Assembly (NCBI GenBank): GCA_026993705.1
Contig: JALWSJ010000241.1
Location: 1-5,172, forward strand
DNA: 5,172 nt
Direction: 5' to 3'
Source of the DNA: Flavobacteriales bacterium
GTDB taxonomy: Bacteria; Bacteroidota; Bacteroidia; Flavobacteriales_D; Parvicellaceae
Shown here: piece after piece, positions 1 through 5,172 of the stretch
Layout: every line of letters begins with the position of its first letter
Numbering within the stretch: the stretch's first letter is position 1
Program-made: the position numbers and the translations under genes
Notes under the pieces: model-generated
Databases searched by the model: none
Told to the model about the DNA's origin: nothing
Seen by the model: only the letters and a program-made list of their open reading frames with translations

Positions 1-283
1 AAACGGCTTTATAAATATAAAAAGAGGTAAAAAAGAAGGCGAACAACCCAAGCCAGAGAAGAAACTCACCAACAACATCATTCTACGAAAACTAAAAATA
101 GCCCTCAATCTCAAAGACTCCGACATTTTAGAAATCTTAGACCTCGCCGACTTCCGATTTAGCAAATCAGAACTTAGTGCACTATTTCGTAAACCCACAC
201 ATCAACATTACCGCCTCTGCAAAGACCAAGTCCTTCGTAACTTCCTAATGGGAATGCAACTTAAATATAAAGCCAAAGAATAG
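1..283 (+). CDS. DUF1456 (YehS-like) family protein, 3' part only
   Basis: The 5' end lies outside the window; 93 codons are open from base 2 to the TAG at 281-283. The visible protein has a KRGKKEG basic stretch, then NNIILRKLKIALNLKDSDILEIL, then FRFSKSELSALFRKPTHQHYRLCKDQVLRNFLMGMQ. From memory this matches the second half of the DUF1456 family, including E. coli YehS (NNNIVLKKLRIAF...DDILAIL...HKNFRECGDQFLRYFLRGL). Family members are about 150-160 residues with two similar helical repeats, so the second repeat and the linker are what is seen here. The biochemical role of the family is unknown to me. Codons end in C more often (CTC, ACC, AAC, GAC) than in the downstream genes. The stop is followed after 6 bases by repeat copy A. 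Family assignment is confident; function is not assigned. Confidence 0.85.
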   Translation, partial: NGFINIKRGKKEGEQPKPEKKLTNNIILRKLKIALNLKDSDILEILDLADFRFSKSELSALFRKPTHQHYRLCKDQVLRNFLMGMQLKYKAKE

Positions 284-300
284 TTTTGATTTGGGCGTTC

Positions 301-357
301 CCATTACAGCATAAAAAACAATTCCGTTACACTACATTGTTTTTAACGCAGTAATGG
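301..357 (+). other. Hairpin 1 of repeat copy A
   Basis: Bases 303-322 and 336-355 are inverted repeats with 17 of 20 positions complementary, extended by CC/GG at 301-302 and 356-357. The loop is 13 bases (323-335) and ends in GTTACACTAC. Copy B has a hairpin of the same size in the same place with different arms but nearly the same loop (GTTGCACTAC). There is no T-run right after it, so it is not a textbook intrinsic terminator. Confidence 0.8.
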
Positions 358-377
358 TCGGGCTATCACTACTCACT

Positions 378-409
378 CTTTTTGCCCTCAAAAGGAGGAG
401 GGCAAAAAG
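378..409 (+). other. Hairpin 2 of repeat copy A
   Basis: CTTTTTGCCCTC (378-389) and GAGGGCAAAAAG (398-409) form a perfect 12-bp stem around an 8-base loop (390-397). Copy B has the same geometry at 4453-4484. A G/C-rich core with flanking A and T runs on both sides could stop transcription weakly in either direction, but that role is inferred. Confidence 0.75.
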
Positions 410-578
410 GAGTTCAAACACGCCGTTCTATCCCTAACGTGTGTAAAATGAGCGGTAAGAAAATGAGTTTTAGTTTCTTTAGATAATGAAAAAATTCTTT
501 TGCTTATACCCACGTTAAGGATGCCAATCCACAATGCGATAACAAATAAAAACTTGTTAAAAAGAAACAATCAACCAA

Positions 579-610
579 TTTGGTAAATATTGAATTAAAC
601 CGTAAAATTG
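579..610 (+). promoter_or_regulatory. Candidate Bacteroidota-type promoter for apt
   Basis: TTTG at 579-582 and TAAAATTG at 603-610 are 20 bases apart. They resemble the Bacteroidota sigma consensus TTTG / TAnnTTTG (one mismatch in the -7 box). Transcription would start near 617, about 18 bases before the apt ATG at 635. The stretch 528-578 between repeat copy A and this site is AT-rich, with nothing else recognisable. The match is short, so chance occurrence is possible. Confidence 0.35.
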
Positions 611-634
611 CAAGGTATTTAATACGTAAGCATC

Positions 635-1162
635 ATGACCATAGAAGAACGCATTCAACAAACCATTAGAAACATTCCTGATTTTCCAAAAGAAGGCATA
701 CAATTTAAAGATATAACCCCTATATTACAAAATCCGTCTTTATCACAAGATATTGTAGATGAATTTGTAAACCGTCTTGACGGAAAAGTAGATGCTATTG
801 CAGGAATTGAAAGCAGAGGATTTCTCTTTGGTTTCCCGTTAGCGATGCAATTGGGCGTACCTTTTATATTGATACGTAAAAAAGGAAAACTACCTTACGA
901 AACAATCAGTCATAAATACGATTTAGAATATGGAACCGCAGAAATAGAGATGCACACCGACTGCGTAAATGAAGGAATGCGTATTCATATCCACGATGAT
1001 TTATTGGCAACAGGAGGAACGGCAATTGCTGCTTCGGAACTGATAAAAAAACAAGGCGGAGAAATTGCAGGATACTCTTTCTTAGTTGAACTTGAATTTT
1101 TAAATGGTACGAACAAATTAAAACCTTATTCAAATCACATTGAAAGCTTGGTTAAGTATTAA
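635..1162 (+). CDS. apt: Adenine phosphoribosyltransferase
   Basis: This cytosolic purine-salvage enzyme converts adenine and PRPP to AMP and pyrophosphate. The 175-residue protein opens with IRNIPDFPKEGIQFKDITPIL (11-31), typical of the family. ESRGF (59-63) follows, then the flexible-loop region RKKGKLPYETISHKYDLEYG (81-100), with its conserved Tyr. The PRPP-binding motif DDLLATGGT is at 121-129 and has both acidic residues. Length is close to the usual 170-185. The ATG at 635 places the N-terminal helix where the family expects it, and no clear Shine-Dalgarno sequence precedes it. It is the first gene of the + strand cluster; the 47 bases to the next gene allow either read-through or a separate promoter. 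No key residue is missing. Confidence 0.97.
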   Translation: MTIEERIQQTIRNIPDFPKEGIQFKDITPILQNPSLSQDIVDEFVNRLDGKVDAIAGIESRGFLFGFPLAMQLGVPFILIRKKGKLPYETISHKYDLEYGTAEIEMHTDCVNEGMRIHIHDDLLATGGTAIAASELIKKQGGEIAGYSFLVELEFLNGTNKLKPYSNHIESLVKY

Positions 1163-1209
1163 CCTCGAAACATAGAATTAAACTTTTATAAACTACACAC
1201 ACAAACATT

Positions 1210-2349
1210 ATGAACTTTGACATTTCAGAAAATGAAAAAATGATTCAGCAAATGGTAAGAGATTTTGCTGAAAAAGAAATACGTCCCAACATTATGAAAT
1301 GGGATGAAACTCAAGAATTTCCAATAGACCTTTTCAAAAAAGCAGGGAAGCTTGGATTAATGGGCGTACTTGTCCCTGAAGAATACAACGGTGCAGGAAT
1401 GGGCTATAATGAATACATTATGGTCATTAGAGAAATTGCCAAAGTTTGTGGGTCAATCGGTCTATCCATAGCAGCACACAACTCGCTTTGTACCAATCAC
1501 ATCTTAAAATTCGGTAACGAAAAGCAAAAGAAAAAATGGTTACCTAAACTTGCAACAGGCGAATGGATAGGTGCTTGGGGACTAACCGAACCCAACACAG
1601 GTTCTGACGCAGGAAGAATGCAATGTACAGCTAAACAAGATGGCGACTATTGGGTATTGAATGGAACAAAAACATTCATCACTCATGGTAAATCAGGAAA
1701 CTGCATTGTTGCAATAGTTAGAACGGGTGAATTGTTAGATTCTCATGGAATGACTGCTTTTGTTGTTGAAAGAGGAACTGAAGGTTTTACCGCAGGAAAA
1801 AAAGAAGATAAACTCGGAATGAGAGCTTCGGAAACAGCTGAGGTTATCTTTGATAATTGCCGTGTACATAAAGACAATATTCTTGGAGAAGTTGGTGATG
1901 GTTTTATACAAGCTATGAAAGTACTAGACGGTGGTAGAATTTCTATCGGTTCATTAGGATTGGGAATTGCCGAAGGCGCACTACAAGCTGCTATTAATTA
2001 TTCAAAAGAAAGACATCAGTTCGGTAAACCTATTTCATCGTTTCAAGGTATATCATTTAAACTAGCCGATATGGCAACAGAAATAGAAGGTGCAAAACTT
2101 CTACTCTACCAAGCTGCCGATAAATTAATGAAAGGAGAAAAAGTAAACAAACTTTCGGCTATGGCAAAATACAAAGCTTCGGAAGTTGGAGTTATGGTAT
2201 CAACAGAAGCTGTACAAATTTTTGGAGGCTATGGATACATTAAAGAGTTTCCTGTTGAGAAATTTTATAGAGACTCTAAACTTTGTACGATTGGAGAAGG
2301 TACTTCTGAAATCCAAAAACTAGTTATCTCCAGAGAATTATTACGTTGA
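1210..2349 (+). CDS. Acyl-CoA dehydrogenase (short-chain/butyryl-type)
   Basis: This is an FAD enzyme that introduces the alpha-beta double bond into acyl-CoA thioesters and passes electrons to electron-transfer flavoprotein, as in fatty-acid or branched-chain amino-acid breakdown. The 379 residues match the usual 375-390. The N-terminal helical domain begins MNFDISENEKMIQQMVRDFA. The first family signature, GLTEPNTGSD, is at 124-133, and WVLNGTKTFITHG follows at 148-160. ERHQFGKPI (267-275) and QIFGGYGYIKEFPVEKFYRD (336-355) form the C-terminal FAD and subunit-contact region. The catalytic base is probably Glu363 in IGEGTSEIQ, the position used in short- and medium-chain enzymes. Chain-length preference cannot be read with certainty. 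It lies directly before menB, with the stop next to the menB start, so the two are likely translated from one message although their pathways differ. Confidence 0.93.
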   Translation: MNFDISENEKMIQQMVRDFAEKEIRPNIMKWDETQEFPIDLFKKAGKLGLMGVLVPEEYNGAGMGYNEYIMVIREIAKVCGSIGLSIAAHNSLCTNHILKFGNEKQKKKWLPKLATGEWIGAWGLTEPNTGSDAGRMQCTAKQDGDYWVLNGTKTFITHGKSGNCIVAIVRTGELLDSHGMTAFVVERGTEGFTAGKKEDKLGMRASETAEVIFDNCRVHKDNILGEVGDGFIQAMKVLDGGRISIGSLGLGIAEGALQAAINYSKERHQFGKPISSFQGISFKLADMATEIEGAKLLLYQAADKLMKGEKVNKLSAMAKYKASEVGVMVSTEAVQIFGGYGYIKEFPVEKFYRDSKLCTIGEGTSEIQKLVISRELLR

Positions 2350-2363
2350 ACTTGATGAACACC

Positions 2364-3206
2364 ATGAAAGAAATTAATTGGAAAACAGCTAAAGAATACG
2401 AGGATATCACCTACAAAAAATGTAACGGTGTAGCTCGTATTGCTTTTAATCGTCCAGAAGTCAGAAATGCTTTTCGTCCTAAAACTACAAGTGAGTTATA
2501 CGATGCCTTTTACGATGCTCAAGAAGACACGAGCATTGGTGTGGTTTTACTTTCTGGAGAAGGTCCTTCACCAAAAGATGGCGTTTGGGCATTTTGTAGT
2601 GGAGGCGATCAAAAAGCAAGAGGACATAAAGGTTATGTAGGAGAAGATGGAATGCACCGACTTAACATCTTAGAAGTACAGCGCTTAATTCGTTTTATGC
2701 CTAAGGTTGTCATTGCAGTCGTACCCGGTTGGGCTGTTGGTGGAGGTCATAGCTTACATGTTATTTGCGATATGACCTTAGCAAGCAAAGAACACGCAAT
2801 CTTTAAACAAACAGATGCTGATGTTACTAGTTTTGACGGCGGTTACGGTTCAGCATATTTAGCCAAAATGGTGGGGCAAAAAAAAGCTCGTGAAATATTT
2901 TTCCTCGGTAGAAATTATTCGGCCCAAGAAGCTTATGAAATGGGAATGGTCAATGCCGTTATTCCACACGAAGAATTGGAAAACACAGCTTATCAATGGG
3001 CTCAAGAAGTATTAGAAAAATCACCTATTTCTATCAAAATGCTAAAATTCGCAATGAATTTAACCGATGATGGAATGGTTGGTCAACAGGTATTTGCAGG
3101 TGAAGCTACTCGTTTAGCTTATATGACTGAGGAAGCAAGAGAAGGAAGAAATGCTTTTCTTGAAAAACGAAAACCAAACTTTGGTAAAAACAACTGGATA
3201 CCATAA
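2364..3206 (+). CDS. menB: 1,4-dihydroxy-2-naphthoyl-CoA synthase (type II MenB)
   Basis: MenB closes the ring of o-succinylbenzoyl-CoA to give dihydroxynaphthoyl-CoA in menaquinone synthesis; it is a cytosolic crotonase-fold enzyme. Numbering below counts from a possible TTG at 2346. Visible MenB hallmarks are NRPEVRNAFRPKT (35-47), FCSGGDQKARG (83-93), the oxyanion-hole region VGGGH (131-135), SFDGGYGS (162-169, with Ser162 and Asp164) and Tyr259 in RLAYMTEEA, followed by EGRNAFLEKRKPNF. At 155-157 the sequence is QTD rather than QTG. The Asp is the built-in carboxylate of type II enzymes such as the mycobacterial one, whereas E. coli MenB has Gly there and uses bicarbonate. I prefer the ATG at 2364 (280 residues, MKEINWKTAKEYEDI), which fits flavobacterial relatives as I remember them. 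ATG 2355 and TTG 2346 are alternatives, the last overlapping the upstream stop. The next gene starts 3 bases after the stop. Confidence 0.96.
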   Translation: MKEINWKTAKEYEDITYKKCNGVARIAFNRPEVRNAFRPKTTSELYDAFYDAQEDTSIGVVLLSGEGPSPKDGVWAFCSGGDQKARGHKGYVGEDGMHRLNILEVQRLIRFMPKVVIAVVPGWAVGGGHSLHVICDMTLASKEHAIFKQTDADVTSFDGGYGSAYLAKMVGQKKAREIFFLGRNYSAQEAYEMGMVNAVIPHEELENTAYQWAQEVLEKSPISIKMLKFAMNLTDDGMVGQQVFAGEATRLAYMTEEAREGRNAFLEKRKPNFGKNNWIP

Positions 3207-3209
3207 TCG

Positions 3210-4106
3210 ATGAAAGTCTTAATTACGGGAGGCTCTGGTCTTATTGGTAGTAGAATCACCTCTATGCTTTTAGATAAAGGTGTAGAGGTGGTTCATTTAA
3301 CAAGAATGCCTAATTCTAAATTTGGAATAAAGACTTATTACTGGAATTGGCGAACCAAGGAAATAGACGATAATTGTCTAAATGATGTAACGGACATCAT
3401 CCACTTGGCTGGTACACCTATTGCCGACAAACCGTGGACAATGAAACGCAAACATGAAATTGTACAAAGTCGCGTTTTTTCTGCTCGGTTTTTACTTCAA
3501 AAAATAAAATCCAAAGAAATACAGCTAAACAGCTATACTTCTGCTTCCGGAATTGGTTACTATGGTGCTAGAACTCTTTCTAAAACTTTTACTGAAGAGG
3601 ATTCACCTTATGATGATTTTATAGCAAAGTGTTGCGTATATTGGGAAAATAGTGCAAAAGAATTTAACGAAATTGCCGATAGAGTTACTATCCTAAGAAC
3701 AGGTATTGTTATCGATAAGGAAAAGGGAGCTTTTCCTAAGATGAGTAAATTTATTCGTAAAGGCTTAGGTTCTCCAATCGGAAATGGACTTCAAGCCTGT
3801 CCGTGGATTTATATTGACGATATTGCTCGACTTTACGTTGAAGTGTTATTCAATAAAAAATATTCGGGTGTTTATAATGCGGTTGCTCCAGAAAAAATAA
3901 ACAACAAAGAATTTACTAAGATTACTGCCAATTTTTATAATAAAAAAATCATTTTACCCAATGTACCTTCTTTTGTTCTGAAAGGAATTTATGGTGAAAT
4001 GGCTTCACTTATTTTGGAGGGTAGTCCAATTGCTTGTGATAAATTGATGGATAAAGGTTTTACGTTTAAAGCTAGTCATCTGAAAGAAGCTTTTTCTCTT
4101 TTTTGA
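3210..4106 (+). CDS. TIGR01777-family epimerase-like protein (YfcH/SDR39U1 type)
   Basis: This 298-residue protein is an atypical short-chain dehydrogenase. The NAD(P)-binding glycine motif GGSGLIG is at residues 7-13, followed by the Rossmann stretch DIIHLAGTPIADKPWT (62-77). SASGIGYYG (111-119) is the family's active-site segment, with Gly where Ala is common. WIYIDDIARLYV is at 199-210. The C-terminal DUF1731 domain, about 249-295, shows LPNVPSFVLKGIYGEMASLILEG and KGFTFK. The length is typical (about 295-305). Its substrate is unknown; E. coli YfcH and human SDR39U1 belong to the same family. It starts 3 bases after menB and is the last gene of the cluster. TCTC/GAGA around the stop codon followed by a T-run at 4113-4117 could form a weak terminator; a stronger one lies at 4341-4380. 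Confidence 0.93.
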   Translation: MKVLITGGSGLIGSRITSMLLDKGVEVVHLTRMPNSKFGIKTYYWNWRTKEIDDNCLNDVTDIIHLAGTPIADKPWTMKRKHEIVQSRVFSARFLLQKIKSKEIQLNSYTSASGIGYYGARTLSKTFTEEDSPYDDFIAKCCVYWENSAKEFNEIADRVTILRTGIVIDKEKGAFPKMSKFIRKGLGSPIGNGLQACPWIYIDDIARLYVEVLFNKKYSGVYNAVAPEKINNKEFTKITANFYNKKIILPNVPSFVLKGIYGEMASLILEGSPIACDKLMDKGFTFKASHLKEAFSLF

Positions 4107-4188
4107 GAGAGGTTTTTGCTATCATGAAAGGAACTAAAATTCACTTTCTCTCCTCTTTTTCCATCCGCGTTAGGGACGATTAAGCGAC
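4107..4188 (-). repeat. Diverged partial copy of the intergenic repeat (copy D)
   Basis: Bases 4135-4176 align without gaps to 4398-4439 in copy B, with 30 of 42 positions identical by hand count; both are followed by AGCGAC after a short variable stretch. It therefore has the same orientation as copy B and covers the tail block. The GGGCGTTCCC and GGTCGGGC head motifs are absent, so the copy is truncated or decayed. It begins immediately after the stop of the TIGR01777-family gene. Confidence 0.65.
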
Positions 4189-4213
4189 TGTGAAAAACAG
4201 TTGAGTTTTTAAG

Positions 4214-4276
4214 CTAACGTAAAAATATTGGCGATTTTATAATCTTTTGATTATCAATATTGTATTTTAACGTTAG
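4214..4276. repeat. Nested imperfect palindrome between repeat copies D and B
   Basis: CTAACGTAAAAATATTG (4214-4230) faces CAATATTG...TTTTAACGTTAG (4255-4276), with extra bases in the right arm. Inside is a perfect small hairpin, ATAATC-TTTT-GATTAT (4239-4254), and CAATATTG at 4255-4262 is itself palindromic. The outer CTAACG/CGTTAG resembles the CCCTAACG edge of the repeat tails, so it may be a worn-down relative of the same element. A short ACTG/CAGT hairpin lies just to the left (4187-4201). Confidence 0.55.
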
Positions 4277-4340
4277 TTGGAATCCCTAACCTGCGTAAAA
4301 TGAGCACCATAAAATGTTTTTATTTCCTTTATCCTTCTTC

Positions 4341-4380
4341 AAAAAATCTTTGCATAGCGGGTGCTATGTAAAGATTTTTT
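4341..4380. terminator. Bidirectional intrinsic terminator-like hairpin
   Basis: AAAAAATCTTTGCATAGC (4341-4358) and GCTATGTAAAGATTTTTT (4363-4380) pair at 17 of 18 positions around the loop GGGT. The one exception is a G-T pair that could wobble in RNA. An A-run on one side and a T-run on the other give a stem followed by U residues on either strand. It sits between the convergent TIGR01777-family and M61 genes, 235 and 188 bases from their stops, so it could end both transcripts. Confidence 0.75.
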
Positions 4381-4452
4381 TCATCGTCTAAAGAAACTTA
4401 AATTCATTTTCTTACCGCTCATTTTACACACGTTAGGGATAGGAGCGACATC

Positions 4453-4484
4453 CTTTTGCCCTCCCTCCTCTTGGAGGGCACAAG
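4453..4484 (-). other. Hairpin 2 of repeat copy B
   Basis: CTTTTGCCCTCC (4453-4464) and GGAGGGCACAAG (4473-4484) pair at 11 of 12 positions around an 8-base loop (4465-4472). This is the same stem and loop length as in copy A, with the GCCCTC core preserved and some outer bases changed. Confidence 0.75.
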
Positions 4485-4502
4485 ATATAGCGGATAGCCC
4501 GA

Positions 4503-4556
4503 CCTTTCACGAGTAAAAAACAGGTAGTGCAACAACTGTTTTTTATTCGTGAAAGG
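4503..4556 (-). other. Hairpin 1 of repeat copy B
   Basis: Bases 4505-4523 and 4536-4554 are complementary at 18 of 19 positions, extended by CC/GG at 4503-4504 and 4555-4556. The 12-base loop reads TTGTTGCACTAC on the - strand. The outer stem (TTTCACG/CGTGAAA) differs from copy A (ATTAC/GTAAT) but is still paired. Confidence 0.8.
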
Positions 4557-4567
4557 GAACGCCCAAA

Positions 4568-5172
4568 TTATTCTTCTACCAACGTATATTTAAAATACCG
4601 CATACCGTTTCTTTCCGGTAATGTTATGGTATGCAATACGCCTTCTCGTTTTAGGCTTAATGCTATTGTTGTTCCCTTAAAGTACTTTAACCATTCAGAA
4701 AGATTGTTGTCAAGCGGATAGTTATTTATTGCGTATATCTTATCCTTGCGAACAATTCCTCCAAAATAAGCGGCTGAATTTTCAAGGACATCTTGGACTA
4801 TCATCGCCCCGTGTTTATTGGATAATTTCAATCCATAATTTTCTGCTTCGTTGTCTGAATTGCTTATGTCTAATTTTAAGTTTCTATAACGTAACGCTTC
4901 TTTAATATACGGAGCGAACTTATTCGTTCCATAGACTAAATCTCTAAAAACATCGTCAAAAGAAACACCACTTACTTTCTCTAAGATGGATTTATACTGC
5001 TCTTCCGAATACCCTTTTTCTAGGTTTGTTTCTTTGTACAATATTCGCATCGCATCATGCAATGTTTTTTCTCCGTTGGTTGCTTTTCGGATACGCATAT
5101 CGCAAACCATAGCGATTAATGCTCCTTCTACATAAATAGAAGTCTTACGCGATGGAACACCTTGTACATAAC
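4568..5172 (-). CDS. M61-family metallopeptidase with PDZ domain, C-terminal part
   Basis: The frame stays open to the right edge, so the true start and the zinc-binding HExxH motif lie outside the window; 200 residues are visible, and the ATG at 5110 is internal. The first part, SRKTSIYVEGALIAMVCDMRIRKATNG, and later SGVSFDDVFRDLVYGTNKFAPY (67-88) match the end of the M61 (glycyl-aminopeptidase-like) catalytic domain. There YxxGaliAm.lD and the dVFrdlvyGt segment are conserved. Residues 111-184 form a PDZ-like domain (YGLKLSNKHGAMIVQDVLENSAAYFGGIVRKDKIYAINNYPL), the usual C-terminal partner in this family. Bacteroidota M61 proteins are about 600 residues and normally exported, but no signal peptide can be checked here. 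Repeat copy B begins immediately after its stop codon. Confidence 0.88.
   Translation of the reverse strand, partial: YVQGVPSRKTSIYVEGALIAMVCDMRIRKATNGEKTLHDAMRILYKETNLEKGYSEEQYKSILEKVSGVSFDDVFRDLVYGTNKFAPYIKEALRYRNLKLDISNSDNEAENYGLKLSNKHGAMIVQDVLENSAAYFGGIVRKDKIYAINNYPLDNNLSEWLKYFKGTTIALSLKREGVLHTITLPERNGMRYFKYTLVEE

Larger units (their letters stand above)
290..527 (+). repeat. Composite structured intergenic repeat, copy A
   Basis: A 238-base element starts 6 bases after the DUF1456 stop codon. Its order is TTTGGGCGTTCCC (290-302), hairpin 1 (303-355), GGTCGGGCTATC (356-367), hairpin 2 (378-409), a 39-base block (428-466) identical to the reverse complement of 4404-4442, and the end GTTAAGGATGCCAA (514-527). 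The start of the 39-base block recurs inverted near the end: 430-445 and 507-522 pair at 14 of 16 positions. Copy B (4277-4567, - strand) has the same order and the matching ends TTTGGGCGTTCCC and GTTAGGGATTCCAA. No reading frame or transposase is present, so it is non-coding. It could be a REP/MITE-like repeat or a 3'-end RNA element. Confidence 0.85.
4277..4567 (-). repeat. Composite structured intergenic repeat, copy B
   Basis: This 291-base element reads on the - strand and begins on the base right after the M61 gene's stop codon. Its order is TTTGGGCGTTCCC (4567-4555), hairpin 1 (4554-4505), GGTCGGGCTATC (4504-4493), hairpin 2 (4484-4453), the 39-base block identical to copy A (4442-4404), a strong hairpin (4380-4341), an inverted echo of the block's start (4304-4281), and the end GTTAGGGATTCCAA (4290-4277). 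The tail and its inverted echo form arms of roughly 77 bases around the loop at 4359-4362. It is 53 bases longer than copy A, mainly because the central hairpin and echo are longer. Confidence 0.85.

Noticed and set aside
290..367. Possible riboswitch
   Set aside because: It follows a stop codon rather than leading directly into apt, matches no riboswitch class I recognise, and recurs after an unrelated gene in the same window.
290..527. Possible CRISPR array, given the repeated blocks in the gaps
   Set aside because: The repeats are two long inverted copies far apart with internal hairpins, not short direct repeats with regular unique spacers, and no cas gene is present.
388..570. 60-codon open frame on the - strand
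   Set aside because: It lies within repeat copy A and the apt leader, shows no protein family resemblance, and its sequence is explained by the hairpins and tail block.
906..1133. 75-codon open frame on the - strand within apt
   Set aside because: Antisense shadow of a well-supported apt gene.
2440..2640. 66-codon open frame in another frame inside menB
   Set aside because: Shadow of menB, which has complete family motifs in its own frame.
4281..4440. Possible integron attC site, because CCCTAAC...GTTAGGG edges flank an imperfect palindrome
   Set aside because: The edges do not fit the RYYYAAC/GTTRRRY core at their outer base, no cassette or integron integrase is present, and the arrangement is better explained as the repeat's tail and its inverted echo.
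4527..4721. 64-codon open frame on the + strand
   Set aside because: It is antisense to the M61 coding region and starts inside hairpin 1 of repeat copy B; the opposite frame has clear family features.

Overview
The window looks like ordinary chromosome from an AT-rich member of the Bacteroidota, most likely a flavobacterium. The reasons are the low GC, the near absence of purine-rich Shine-Dalgarno sites before the starts, a candidate Bacteroidota-type promoter before apt, and a MenB sequence of the kind I associate with Flavobacteriaceae. The genus cannot be fixed from the sequence alone.

Layout. At the left edge is the 3' end of a DUF1456 (YehS-like) gene on the + strand. It is followed by a 350-base gap holding a structured repeat (copy A, 290-527) and the apt promoter region. 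A + strand cluster then runs apt (adenine salvage), an acyl-CoA dehydrogenase, menB (menaquinone synthesis) and a TIGR01777-family NAD(P)-binding epimerase-like gene. The last three are tightly packed (menB begins at or just after the dehydrogenase stop; 3 bases separate menB from the next gene) and are probably co-transcribed. Next comes a 461-base gap packed with repeats. Last, on the - strand and running off the right edge, is the C-terminal part of an M61-family metallopeptidase with a PDZ domain.

The most interesting content is intergenic. The gap after the DUF1456 gene and the gap after the M61 gene carry two copies of one composite element, in opposite orientation in the window but each in the same orientation relative to the gene it follows. 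Each starts at or within 6 bases of that gene's stop codon with TTTGGGCGTTCCC. It continues with a long hairpin whose two arms differ between copies but stay complementary, around a conserved loop (GTTRCACTAC). Next are GGTCGGGCTATC, a second hairpin of 12 bp with an 8-base loop, a 39-base block identical in both copies, and an inverted echo of the block's start, ending GTTARGGATKCCAA. A diverged partial third copy and a further nested palindrome fill the rest of the second gap. I recall similar GGGCGTT...GGTCGGGC intergenic repeats from other Bacteroidota genomes but know no named family or function. The covariation points to a structure under selection, possibly a 3'-end RNA element or terminator, or a mobile repeat of the REP/MITE kind.

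Functionally the genes are housekeeping: purine salvage, acyl-CoA oxidation, quinone synthesis and a peptidase. No defence system, integrase, transposase, CRISPR array, tRNA or rRNA was seen.
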